Shown here: positions 11,082-26,000 of the stretch, one piece after another
Layout: the number at the start of each line of letters is the position of its first letter
Position numbering within the stretch: position 1 is the first letter of the stretch
Assembly (NCBI GenBank): GCA_961205875.1
Contig: OY540815.1
Location: forward strand, 15,437,638-15,501,637
Direction of reading: 5' to 3'
Length of the DNA stretch: 64,000 nt
Source of the DNA: Sialis fuliginosa
Taxonomy: Eukaryota; Arthropoda; Insecta; Megaloptera; Sialidae
The notes under the pieces: generated by a model
What the model saw: the letters and a program-made list of their open reading frames with translations, nothing else
Told to the model about the DNA's origin: nothing
Databases searched by the model: none
Program-made: the position numbers and the translations under genes

Positions 11082-14000
11082 GTAACCATATACGTGCAAC
11101 GAATCTGTAACAGTTCTTCGCACAAAAATAATAGATTAATCTTATGGGTAGACACCGGAGACAATTAATACTTCTTCTCTGTGAAACGTGGGACCATTTC
11201 TTTATCTAATTTTACCTTTTAATTTCTAACATTTTGTTAAATCTGTACGTTAATCTGACTAACTTACTGAAATTAATTGCAATGTATAAAAAAATTTTAC
11301 ATTTAAAACTAAAGTAGGAAAAGTAAAGTTGCACGCAGAGGTCAACCCTAAAATAATTTAAATGTAGATACAACTTAGGTTTCAATAATAAATTACAAAA
11401 GTAGAAAAAAGAATTCATAGAATTTTTTTAAATATTCTTCTGTCTTGTTTTTAAATAATTTGTATTTAAAACTCGATCATGAAATAGTAAAATTGTTTTT
11501 TTTTTATCACAGGAAAAATTAATTTTTTCTTTGTTCCAAATGTTAATTAAAAATATAATAATTCAAATTATTGTGAGAACTGTAGCAACGCCACATCGAT
11601 GTGTTTGTATGACAATGTATATAATACAGATTTTATCATAAACGCAGGGGGAAGTCCCTTAATACTGCGTACTTAAAGAATTCGGAAGGTAAATAAAAAA
11701 CTAATTAGAAAATAAAATTTTGCTCTTTATTAATTTGTATTCAACTAGCCTAGAGTTCAAATTAAATCAACAGAATAATTCATATTTGCAATAAAGTTAT
11801 CCATAATGACAATAAAATGTGGGTAGAAAAAAAATGTGACACCTGGTAACAGGCACATAAAAAATAGTCCCCTAAAACCGCATTAGACTTGTAAATTATG
11901 GGGTCCTGAGCGATAAATCGGGGCAGCTATCTATTTTTCAATATTCAAGCAATAAGGAACCTTAAACTCTACTGTGAGATCGAAAGCTAATTTTAAAAGT
12001 TCTTTCTTCGTCAGTGGCGAGCATCGATTTGACAAATCTTTGATATGGTTAATCAATTGCTCCTCATACTCGTTTTGGTATATAATTTAACGCATATACC
12101 TTACTAGATCTTTTCTTATTACCACTGGAATAAATTACATTCACTGTAATATGATAATAAAATTAGAAAATGGAAATTACACTTTGTAACGTGCTCACCA
12201 ATTACCAGTCAAACAATCGTTCTCTTTTGTTTTACGGTGCACGACTGAAGTGTGTCGTTACACTCAGGTATATTGCTCTCCTCCCTCACACTCGTCATTC
12301 AGCCGCTCCTACGTTTCTACCTATCTATACAGAGATACTGAATGTGTCCGGCGCTGGGGGACTATAATTGCAACCTTTTTTGTTTCTATTATTTCAGTTT
12401 TGTACTTCATTAATCCAATTCGTGTTATCAACTTAATAAATATAAAAGACCAACTTGAATACATCAAAGAAGAAAATGTTCATTAATATTTGCATTTCAA
12501 CCATTTCATAAAAGAAAATAACGGAAGTAAAAAAGCAAAAACAGGAGAGCAATTTTATTCAAATGTGAAGTTCTAATTCCACTATCGCGTATTAAAACAA
12601 ACAGTAATTGGAATATAAAGTTTGAAAAAGTTAAGATACTTTTCAATGTACATTCCCATGCTATTAAATTAGTTTTTGCATAAGTACGTTTTGATTTTTA
12701 TCTGTCGCCTTGTATTTCCGACATCATAACTCGTACGAATTCAATAAGGAAGGCAACCTGAGGAAAATAAAATCGCAAGTCTGTTGTTGTAGCTATATTC
12801 ACACCGTTCCCTCGGCTACCATTCCACTGCAGTGCCGTGTATTGTATACTTGATTTTGTTCTGTTTATTTCTGCACCATTTTTCGATCATGTGAAATATA
12901 TGTAACCAATAACGTAAATTGCATGGCATTTTAATGCCCTGAAATATAAATTGTATTAGTTTCAATTCGATTTTTCTTGTTTGTTTGACCATTGGTATTT
13001 GGATTGAAAATATACGGTGCCATCTATAAGGTACTGGCACCAGTCTTGGACATGACCCCAGTAATGGCTATTCTTTAATTAAATGTACTGAATTAGAAAT
13101 ATTTGTTGATATTTGATTGAATCACAAAAACCACAAACCTTGCTCTTATAACGGCCATAACTGGTGCCAGTACCTTATATTATTACAGATTGCAAATAAC
13201 ATGGACGTTATATATATAAAAAAATATAGCAGGGGTCAGTAAACTACGTCTCTCTGCCTATTTTTAACTCGGCACGCGATTTAATATTGGTTTTTACATA
13301 AAAAAATTTAAAATAATTCAAATTACGCGCTACGAGTATAACTCAACGGCCAATATTCGATGGCGTTGCATATTAAAAATTAAAATCATATGCACGGAGA
13401 TTTGTATGTTTGTATTTGGGTATACTTACTAATGTAATGTAATGTTTTGAAGAAATATTACACCATTATGTTAATACAGAATGCACGGTCCATGATCTAT
13501 GTCTATGGCTACAGTAACTAAATAGATGCCTTAAATATAGACGCATAGATACCAAATATATTTAAAAATTGTATTCCTTATTTAGCGGTACAGTACTTTG
13601 GTAAAGTACCTAGAAGAAAAACATCGGCATTTGGTGAATTTAAGCCCAAGATTTCTACCTGAAAATGAATGTCAAATAAGTGTGCTTACGTTGATAAAAT
13701 AATTAAATGACCTATTAATTCACAGACTGTAATTAATAAATGATAACTATTCTCATAAAAAACTGATAGAACCAGTTCTAAAACTTCCTGCTCTTTTGAA
13801 TAATTCAGTAAAATGTTTATTGATAAATCGAACTTAAAAACTTTTCTTTGAATTTTATTTTGAAGAATATACATTTCTCGAGAAACATCAAAGAACCATT
13901 TATTAATACTCTAGAATTTGTTTTTTTTGTTTTCATAAAAACAAACAGCTACCTCACTTTTAATATAATTATGAATAATTCAGTTTTTTATCTATTACTT

Positions 14001-17000
14001 TGAACTTAACAAAATTTCAAAATAGTCAAATAGGTAGCTGACATAATAATGGATTATTCCAATTTTTGTATCTACATACTCGGTATGCGTATTTTTAATA
14101 AGAATATCTAATATATTTATCAATGCAAAAGTACGTAGATATAAAAATAAAATAAACTATTTTTATTGCTCTTTACATATTCATTAAAAGTTCCATACAT
14201 TTCAGATAATCTAATAATTACCCTATTTTGTTCTCAACTACAATAATATTTTACACGAAGAAGTAATTTGTACTTTATTGTTCTTTCTTTAATCTATTTA
14301 TTCGGAACTCTAAAGCCCAGCTTATTGTGTTTTCTTGCAAAAATATTCAAATGAGTATCTGATAATTAAGTTTGTTTTTAATTAATAAAGCTGATCTTTT
14401 TGCTAAAGAATAACAAAAAATTGTCTGTAGCCAATATTAATATCGATATTAACTGAACAAGATGTTCAAATATTATTATTTCTCGATGCAAATTTTGTAA
14501 CTTACATTAGCCCCGTTTTTATACTATTATCATTTCTTTAGCATTTTCAATTTTACTCTCTATTAAGTAAATTTTAATCATCTCATTTTCAGATAAAGCT
14601 TAAAAATATGATACAACATACAACCAAATAATTTATTTAAAGATCTCATAAAGAAGACAATTTAAATAAAAATACACTCTCGTAGTACACCAAAACAATT
14701 TTGCCATAATTTTATACTTGCGGTTGAAAAACTTCCGAGTGAAAATAATCTTCTATAAAGAATATAATATAAAACGTCTTCACCAGTTGTGACATGTTGA
14801 CAAGTAAAATTAAAAATAAAATGGAAACTGAGTTACTCATTTGGCCGCGAACCACAGTCCCCATCGTTCTCTTTCGACCGGAAAATTATATAAAATGTTT
14901 TTCTCATTTTCTATGCATAATAAATTTTTATATTACAAATACATATAAAGAAATATACTACTAGGTATCTGTGATTATACTGCAATGCAATCTTTTGATA
15001 ACGTATTACTTTTTTCGATATTTCATTCATCATTAAGATAATTAACAATTGATTTAACTATTCCTTAATTAAATAACATATTCATTAACTGATCACATTT
15101 CAAAATTTGAAAAAAATGTATCTATATTGTTTTCAAATAAGACAACTTTTACTTAATTAGTACAAATTTCACCAACCTTATACTCATTTAATCATTTTAG
15201 GGAGCAAGTATTTTTTTCTATGTGTCATTTTATTTCTTTAATGAACAAAAAGTATTACGCTAGTTTATATTAACTATTGCTAAAACACAAAAAAAACTGT
15301 TCAATATTGTTTACAAATGCTATAATAGTTTAAATGTTAGAATAGTTTATTTAATGCTCTTCGCTATTTCTCATTTTAAATAGTGCGCGTTTTATTTGTT
15401 CTCAAAAAAAAATATAAACACAGCATTTTCCTCAACCATATTAAATACAAACTCATCGATCGAATGTGTCGAATTTTACATCGTTTAAATTATTTAAATA
15501 TAGATTGAATGATACACACTCGATTTGAAAAGTTTCTTTCAAAAAAAATTTACGTCATACGCTCGAGATTTTTGCATAATGAGATTTACTTGATCATGTG
15601 CACCACTTCTAGGTGTTTACACCAATGTAAATCTATCTAAATCCAAATCAACAAATGCTTTTTGTTACAATTCGATTGTTACGATTGAATGCATCTCGTT
15701 GGTAATTTAATTTCCCTTCATAACATCGGTAATGTGTGCTTTTTTAATTTCCATGTTGAAACGCTGCTAATGGTAAATTGTTTTAGAAAATTATTTGATT
15801 GTTTACCAAACGTTCATTAACGTTTATGATATTAGTGTGGAAATGGAAGTACATCTACATAAATGATGATGTTTTGTAAGTTTATGTATTATATAATGGG
15901 TTAGTAAATTTGTTTATGTTTATATTCAGTTTTTAACATATGTCTCACATCATTTGATGAATGTGTGTATTAGGGTGTGTCAAAAAATCGATATTTTTTT
16001 TCCTCGCTCTCATAACGAAATAAGGTAGTTACCCTGTAGTTCAATTTTAAGAGGTGTGACAATGGGGGGTCTTGTTTCCCATTTAAATAACATGGAAAAT
16101 TATTTTTTGATACTAAAGTTGGTGTTACTTATTATGTTCTAAAAATGCTAGTTATCGGCTTGGTCATTTCTTTTCCGATAGCTCAGTAGTAGGGTAATAT
16201 ATTGCTTTTTAATTGATATTTATAGAAAATTTACGTTAAAATGTTGTTTTTTGTAAAAAAAAATTAATATTTAAAACACTTATAAGTTTTAACTCATTGC
16301 ATTTACACTTATAGCTCTCTGAGCTATTTTTATAGAGAATTAAATTTCCTACAAAATTACTTCTTAAAATGTTTTTATAGAAAAAATAGTTTAACCGTGA
16401 GAGCCTTTTAGACGTTAAATTTAAAAAATAAATCATTTAAATTGCCTGTAACTTTTGATACGTTGAATTGAGAGACACGATTTTGTAGACACTACGTACT
16501 AAAGAATCATTTTCCCATGTTATTTAAATGGGAAACGGGACCCACCTTGCGGCACCTCTTAATATTGAACTACTACAGAGTACTCCTTCAGCGAGGATGT
16601 ATTTTAAGTAAAAAAATAACGTATTTCGTAACAAGAGCAAAAAATATTTTGTTTGACACACCCTTATGTGTATGCATGTCAAAAAATATATCCACATATA
16701 TTCTCTCTTGACGTTTTTATCTGATAGAAACATCTATAGATTCATTCTTTATATTAATATCCCAAAATTAGATGTCAGAATTCAGTTTATTTTAGTAAAA
16801 TCAATTTGATCGAAATTATGATGTCGATCTGTATAGAGCAGTTCTTAAATTACGAACGAGGGGATTACTACACTTGTAATAAATGTAATGAAAGTAAAAA
16901 ATATACAACATTAATAATAACAAATATAAAAATTGATGCCCACAGATTACACAGAATTGAATTCGTAAGCAAATGTAAACAAAAATCTATCAACAAATAT

Positions 17001-20000
17001 TTCCAATGCAGTTAACAGCTATATTACATAGTAAAAATATCTGTGACGGACTAAGAAAGTTTAACACCTAAAATATTAATATCTAATATTAAAATTATGT
17101 ATGTATATTCTTTATACATTTAGCCCACCTTCCTACCTTAATTTATTGTTTATACAAAATTACAAATTTTATCTACTACAATTTACAATTTTAACAAGTT
17201 CTTGTACTTTTTTACACAAAAATTTACAGATATTTTTTACCACGTAAAATAATGATTTTTAAACTGTTTAATTATATATTTTATTGGAGCTGTCACATGT
17301 GGGTACGATGTTTTAGCAAAGTAATTTTTTTGTATTTTGATGTAAAATTTGCAATATTCGCATAACCTTCAATTTAATTTAGTTAACTACGATGAGTTTT
17401 AATTTTGCATACATATAGTTTCTTCCAATTCTGATGAAGAGAGAATAAAACAATACTGCCGACATTACCTAATAATTTAGATTGATTTGATCAAAACCCA
17501 AAAGGGCATATGGACCACGTGGACCATTTTGTTTGTAGGTCTCCACAGATCAAAAACCAGTGAAAAAATATTATTTTATTTTTGATACAAATTCAAGTTT
17601 ATAGATATATCTTATACCTAAAAAGCTAGATACTAACAATAAGTACAAATAAACATACTATTTGAAAACATATATATATGTACATATGTATTTATTGTAT
17701 TTACAGAAATCCGAGTTGCCCATCAAAGACACCAGTTGTGTTCCTTAATTGGAGTTGAGGGGGGCCATTCTCTAGCCAACAGTTTAGCGGTTCTGAGGAT
17801 CCTCTACCAGGTAGGAGTGAGGTATCTCACCCTGACCTCAACGTGCAACACGCCGTGGTGAGTTGTTTTCTAACAAAAATACCCACAGTAAACAAAACTA
17901 ATCTCTCTTGCTCGATGTGTTTGTTTTACACAAGAAAATAGTCGCCATGAGTTTTTTAGTTTTATTTTAGCTGTATTTGTGAACGATAAGTAATTCTCTT
18001 CCATTAGTGTTTTTCTTTTATTCAATTAAACCAGAACGGTTTTGAAATGATTAGTGGTTTGATTTAGGTACTTGGTATTTTATTTATTTATAGATAAGGT
18101 GGGTAAGAAAACGGAGTATCTTCTTCAGTAATCTTGAAAAAGATTCGATATTTTATTTCTTTACTTCAACGTTAATGTTATTTCACCCACATAAACATAT
18201 AATAATAATATTTATTATTTAGCCAGGGAAAAAAAAAATTCGGAAAGAAAATAAACAAATAAATATTATTGGCAAATAATTTTTTAATTCTATATTATAC
18301 ATAATATGTATGCAACGCTTTTATATTTAAAATAAATGTATAATATTGCTGGCTCTTCCCCGAAACAATATTCCAATCATGATATTTCAAATATAGTTAT
18401 AAGTTTAGTAAAAACTAGATTAATATTGATATAAAATGACAGTATCGTTAGTTACAGTACAATATAATACATCGCTTATAAACAAATGTGCTGTCTTCTT
18501 TTACATAAACAAAATAGAAGTATGAGATACCATTAGTAAATATTTAATATAACTAATATATACATAGGTACTTAATATATGTATTCTCTTTATCGTAGTA
18601 CTAACAATTTTCCGAAACATTTCCAAAAACTCCCAAGTGGTATTATTATGATAAATGAAAGACAAATCCCTGATGAAGTGATTGACATAAAAAAAAAATT
18701 CCCTTAAAAAATATATATGTATTTTTGTTCCACATAATTTTTTTTCCACAATTATGATTTGACTTTAAAAATTAACTGCTTATCAATTTATTTTATAAAA
18801 AAAAACCTCTTGCACATTTGCATTTTTATTAACAAATATTCTAAATACTCACCTGTATTATTTTTATCACACCTGTTCAAATATGAATAATAAAATATGC
18901 AAAATAATACAAAATAGAAATTTCCATCAACTAAATTTGCAAAAATTCTTGCATAAATTGTATGTATATTTATTTTTGTGTATTCATAGACAAATCAAAT
19001 TCATATTTTCCGTACCAGTCTCATGAAAAATATAAATAAAAACCTTGAAAATCTGTATCAGATAGATATTTTGCAAGTTTTTAAACATAGCTTCAATCTG
19101 ACTTTCTGAAAAAATCGCATCGTTTGCTCGATAGCTGTAAATAAATGAAAAAGTAGAACGATATATTATATTTTAGCTTTGAAAACCAATTCGTAGTCAC
19201 CCCTGTCAATTACGATACAAATTGAGTCGATATTTCTGCCACTTTACTCCAAACTCTAGGTTAAAAATTATTCGTCATATTTTTCAAGTGTCACAAAAAT
19301 TATAGATATCTTGCGTTTTTAAAGTATTACACTTGTCAGTTTTTTCATCGATTGTACCTACTTAAAATTGAACAATTTTACTTGAAAACCTTAAAATATG
19401 ATGTACAAAAAATACTTTATATAAAAATTATATCACTTCATTAAAATATTTTATTTTGTAAAAAATATATCTGTCATATAATAATATACAAAAATGTGAG
19501 TATATAATTTTATATGCACCTATACTAATGTTCTAAAAAAATGTAGACTTTAAAATTCTGATTGAAACGTTAAAAGAATAGATAAAAACTTGTGGAATAA
19601 AGTATCCCATTTATTTATTAACAAGAAAATAATAAATTAACTAATAATAGAATAACAAAACCTTCAATAAAAAACTCTTTTCATAAAACAAAACACACAG
19701 GAAAATTATTATTTATAACTTTATAATTTAATACATAACCTTCCAAATCAGCTCAAATTAAACATGTTTTCACCAATAAATTAACCTTAAATTGTAAAAT
19801 TGTAAATTGACAAATGTAAATACGAATTTCAATCGACAATTTTCAGTACTTAAAATTGATGAAAAAATTGACAAGTGTAATACAAGCTTAAAATAAAATT
19901 CGTGCATTAATATTTTTTTAAATCTGATTGTTTTGTATTTGGAAAAATGATTAATAGTTTTATTTTTTCCAATGAAAAATTGAAATAACATTAAATTAAA

Positions 20001-23000
20001 TGTGTCAGTGTAAAATTGTAAGTATTGTATGTATTTTTATTAATCCATGTGATAATTGTTAAAAATAAAACATATTATTCATTTTAACTGAAAAAACTGT
20101 AATTGTTTTCTTCTCAATCGAATTATGAATCAATACATTGTCAGTATTATTAAATCGAAGGTCTTAGTTCATAACATAATATGATAACTGCAAATATTTG
20201 ATTTCTCGGGAGAGCAGTCTGAAATTTTGAATTGTAATTGTTTTGTTCAGATATTATTAAATTACCATTTATTTTAATGTTATGAATATAGGTAATATGA
20301 ACAGACCAAACGAAAGTAGGACTTTTTGATTTTTAAGTTTATGCTTCATATATGTTACTAACAAAATAGGCCATTGTGATTTTTCTCAATCTGTCCCGAT
20401 TTTGATAAAACCTCCACCTAGTTAATTAATAGGTACTAATTGTACTAACTGTTACATAATACCAAATCTGGATATTAATTCAAGTATAGCAGTAACGTGG
20501 TAGAGAAAAGATGATAGAATACTCAATAAATAAAACAAAAATAATGTTCACTGCAAAAAATCTCTTTTATATTAATTAAAAAACCCTCAACCAAATTTTA
20601 TGAATAAAACATGGCATCAACAATCCACTCACGACGTAATAATAATTAATAAATATCAAGATCTCTTATGTTTAACCCTTATACACTTTTTCATCGTCGA
20701 AAAGAAAAGCTTAATAAATAAAAGTTATCTGTCATAACCGCAAAAACTACTTCCGGTACGTGCTCACCGGAAGTGACGTTTTCTACGACACAAAGTTTGT
20801 CAACTTGGAATTGCCTATAGCGATGTTCTGGTACATATGTGACTGCTCTGATGTTTATTGTATTTTGCGTTGGAAATATATAACTTTTTGATTGACAATT
20901 GAAGTATGAATATATGTAGTATTTTTTTCTATTCTGTCTACGTCAAATATATGCGTGGATGCATTTTATAAGTATATTTTTTTTAGAGATTGTATAATGC
21001 TAAATAAGCTAAAATATATTTTGTTGTTATATTTATTAAATTAAATAAAATGTATCTATTATTTTTTAATGTGCATACAACCGTACTTATATATAAATAG
21101 GTATGTGTAATGTGTATGTCCAATGTACAATCTTAATAATTCATTCCTTGTAAGTCTATAGGTAATATAGTATTTTTTTCATAGTTTAAAAAAATTGTCA
21201 TCTATCTTTTTATTTGTTCTGAGTAAATTTGTAAAATTAGTGAATTACCACTAAAAAGGGATTTTAATTATTACACGGTGTCAAATCTGGGTACTAATTT
21301 TTAATGCATACACTATTTTTTAAATAGTAGTGCACTTAATAAAACAAACATAGCAGTAAAGCGGACGGTGCGATAGGGAGAAGTGTCGCCATGGCTTTGA
21401 TGTGATACTTATGTGCTTAGAGCAGCCGGACGTGCTGGTATTCCCTAATTTTCGACGGAAACATCACTGTGTTTCAGGCTGAAGTTCTAGCCAAATTAGC
21501 ATATGCACAAGAAAACTGTTACTTACGGTACAGAAACAATACAATACAATCATTTTATTTTACGCCAGTTTAATGGAGTTAAATTTTAAAAAAACTTACG
21601 TATTATATTATCCTCTATTCTATACTAGGTACTAAAATATTTTCTATGTATCATATATGTATTTATGAACATTCGTACATACGCATATGTACATTTATAA
21701 CTTACCTATATATAAAAATTTTATTATATAAAGGCTTTTTTACTTTTTAGAATGGGACAGACAAATATTCACACTTTCGTTTTAAAATGACATCAAAACA
21801 CAGTAATATAAAAATGAATTCATTTATTTTTTAGGATAGGATGAAAATTATACGTTATAAATATTTTATCTATTCACAAGCTGTGACAAAAATTATTTTT
21901 CAAATATATTATAAGCTAAAGTTTTTTTTTCAAAGCTTTATCTTTAACATATATATAAGTTTATTTGTGTACATTATACCTATATATAAATTATATATAC
22001 CATAATATATATTATATATAATAAAAAGTACTAAAACTACACTAATGTTCACAATTTGAGTGCTAGTTTAACACCATATTGCGTCCAAACTAAAAATTTA
22101 TCCCAAAGTTATCTCATAAATCATAATGTAGAAACTTAGTTTTTGCCAAAACCAGACAGACAACGTTATATATCTTTTGTATAAAATATATTTCGTTTGG
22201 AAGAAAACATTTTACTAAAAATACCTATATATTTAGTAACATTACTTATCTTTTTGTAGTTTCATATAAAAAAATGTAATTTATTTAATTAAAGCAAAAT
22301 GTATACTATTCGTTATAGGTATTTCAAAACTTCTTTGTTTCATTCATATAAGAATAATCATTTTTGAAGTTATACTTCTTTAGGCTCGTTGAGGGTAAAC
22401 TTTAGTAATGCAATGGAAATGAAACGCAATAGAACGCGCGCGGAGCACAATAGATGGTAGTAACCATGGTAACGGAACAAGGTTACCTCAGTAGCTTTAG
22501 ACCAATCAGCTTGGGCACCCCGTATGACGTATTTTCCCCTTCTCGCACCGAGTTACAAAATTATATTTGTTATAATTGGGCACATCATTCCCCCACTCTA
22601 CATTTGGGCACTCCAGATGACGTAATTATACAAAAATTCACTCGAAACCAAGACGAGACTTTAGTTTCAAAAACCCCGAATCGAGACGATATTTATTTGA
22701 CTCTCGTCTCGTCTCCTGTGCAGCCCTATTCTAATATAATAATAAAATCTAATATTTAATTGTATCAGCATTTTAAAAAATCTGGTTCGTTACTACTACA
22801 TAAATAATAAAAATTTTAAATGTGCAGCCTTATGAAAGATAAATTTAATTAATTTAAATCTGTAAAAATAAAGTTAATTTGTTGTAAACATAATGTTAAC
22901 AACAACAGCTAAATATAATTCTGTAACTTGTATGAATTCAAGCAGGAGAAATATTCTTAATTGTACCCTTTTGGTCGGATCATTTCTCTGAAAATTCTCA

Positions 23001-26000
23001 TTTTCTTTTTATCGTTCTCTTTATTACTCGTGATTCGTTGACATGAAAACCGTTTCTGTTTTAAAAAAAAGTGAAATAAAATTCTAGTTTTTCATTTGTT
23101 CTGCCTTTGAATGTTCTTATGATTGCTTCTTGAATACTGATGGCGAAAATAGTCTTTAATTGTAAAATCTTAGACATTGTTCTATATATAATGCCATACA
23201 AATATTTTTATTTGAATTCTACCGTACTTATATAGCGAGTGGATAAAAAAAATCTCCTGTTTGTCGTATTTTGGAACTACATAATTTCAAAATAATCTTA
23301 AACAAATTTATATATTTAAATTTCAAATCATCGAAATTAAAATTATACATATGCAGTAACGGTGTTATCCAATGGAAAACGGTATAATTATCTGGGGCTT
23401 TAAACAATCTTTTATTAACTCATTACTTATATGGGGCCCCAAATTACCAGGTTATAAAAATATCTGCTATGGGAGCCACGAGTCTTTCTTATACGTAATC
23501 TTGACAGTAAACAGTGTACATGATTCATATTATATTAAAACATACATATTTCTGACAAAGTAATAAATAAATAACCGTTTTCAAAAATAAAAGGTTTTCT
23601 TCGTAGACAAAAATTAATCTTAAATATAAAATTTCACCCTTCTACGATTTGTCGTGTTTGAGTTACAGCACTTACAGACAGGCCGACAGACAGACACAGA
23701 CATCATGGCGAAAATAGTCAGAATGGATTCAGGGAAGTCAAAATGGATAATTCCATCAAAATCCGGATTTCGGAAAAAATCCGCTACACTATACTTAGGT
23801 ACTTATACTAATATAGTATGTATATTTCATATATGTACATGGGTATAAGAAAGTAAAAAAAAATTTTAACTCTGAAATCCATCTTGTAATTTTTCATTAG
23901 TTTTTTCCATGGACATTCTTGAATCCAAACATTCTTAAATCAACACTGTACATGAGGCCCCCAAATTCAAACTTTCCTGGGGCTCAATTAAGCTATAACA
24001 CGCCACTCAACACATGGTCAAATACTATACAATGTCCCCTACATTGTGCTACGAAATTATTTGTTACACTTACATATTATATTTAAAAATCTTCATTAAA
24101 TAAAATATGTATAACAATTTTTATTATTACGTTATATCTTTTTAGTGTATGCACATTTAATTGAAATTCTATCAAAACCATTGTGTGCCTAATACACTAC
24201 TGTCCATATTCCCTTTTATTTCGATCGGTTTAATTTTAATTTAAAATAAAAATAAATGTAATGTTTGTACTTTTGTACGATTCGCCGTGGATAAAATACG
24301 ATCGAGGCACGTGCAAGTTATATGAAATACTAACAAAGATTGACTCGAATGTAAACAGAGTGAATGTTCGTACAACGTTAATTTTGTTTGATGATATTAT
24401 AGGGGAAGGAGTAAATTTAAGCGATTTGATTGGTTGGGCGGGGAGATTTTAATGGAATAGTATAACGATATCGTTAGCTTTTTTTGTCGTTTGAGAATTT
24501 TTGTATTATCATATAAATGTTTTACTTGATTGGATCAACTTCATTATTTTGGATTAATAATTCTCTACGTTACGACCGATCTCACCATCTCCTCATATAA
24601 GTAGAATAGTAGTTAATTTGGATAGTTGCAAGACAATATGTAACTCAAAAGAAACAAATTTAATGAAAATACAGTCAAATTTCGATTTAGCGAACTTATT
24701 TGTAGAAGGGTTGTCCGATATATTTGCATCATACTCCAAACAACAATCGTTTATAAGATAATTCGAGATAATCAAGTTTTAAGTTTCAAAAATTTGCAGG
24801 TTACAACTTATTATCTTTGAAAGCCAGCTAACTTTACGGCTGTCCCCAAAGACTTGTTAATGCAGTCACGAGTCATTAAAAATATTTTGTTTGTGTAAAA
24901 AAAATTAATAAAATCATTAGACAAGTATTATTCTTCTGCTCAACTTTGCATTTTATCTGAAAAGTTGAAGATTTTGAAAAAAAGAAATGAGAGACTTATT
25001 AACCAACTTCTTCCACGCTGGTGGTTCTCCACGAATAGATATTTTGATAAAAATCCGTTGCTTCTGTGGGTATACATATATCTTTCTAGCTTTTTAGTGC
25101 ATGTTTTATCAAAATCGGTCCAGTAGTTATCGAGATATCTTCGGTCAAACACGCAAACACTGAGTGGAAAAACAGAACTAGTGCTGGGACTGGGCAGATA
25201 CTGTTCTTCCACTCACTCAAATTTAAAACATGCCTGGAACTACTGAAGGAATGCTGTTATAATATTTTTCTTATACTCAATATTTACATTTACATTTATC
25301 GAACCGATTCATGTAAAAAAAAGTCAGAATTTGGACTTGTACTATTCTTTTTCTCACCGATTCAATTCATCTGCCAGCACGCCAAAAAATATTCAGATTT
25401 TAAAATATACTCTTACTCTGTTTTATTTTAATTTTTTTCTTCACTGCACTGGAATTGCAGTTTATATGAAATGATTTTCATAATTTATACTATAACATCA
25501 TATATTACATCGTATCACGAGCGTGACCCGCCCGCACCTTGCGTGAACGGGCTGGTTTAAACTATGAATTAACGGGCGTAATTCCAAATATTTTGTTCGT
25601 GATTGTGAGCAAATAGGCTTTCCTATAGGTATTGATTTACTTCGATGATACATATATCTTGCACGTTTTTTAGATGAAATTACAAAACCATAAGGTAGAA
25701 TATTTTCTGTCAATTCAAAGCAGCTATATTTTATTATGTTTTGTCTTTTATTTGACAGTCGTTTTTTCAAAGCCGTCAGAAAAAATACTGAAGATGTATA
25801 TTTAACCTAACGTCAAGTCAAATATCGTTTTATAAATCCTCTTCGCCGATTTGATAGAAGTTAAATTGTAATAAACATGTCACAAAATAAATTATATAAT
25901 AAGAAATAAAATATCCCTAGGTACATATCATAAATACATGCAGAATAGGACCCAAAAATAAATTGGGGGGGATTTAAAAAAAAATTGTAATTATAAGTAC

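Larger units (their letters stand above)
11082..17706. other. Dipeptidase intron between exons A and B (6.6 kb)
   Basis: Contains the pogo-like fragment (11931-12080), a short TIR element (13027-13177) and a hAT-type element (15971-16666). The block 12200-12370 is GC-richer and unexplained. From about 13260 to 15970 I see only AT-rich sequence. The ORF at 16806-17015 has one CxxC pair but no family I recognise. Confidence 0.8.
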
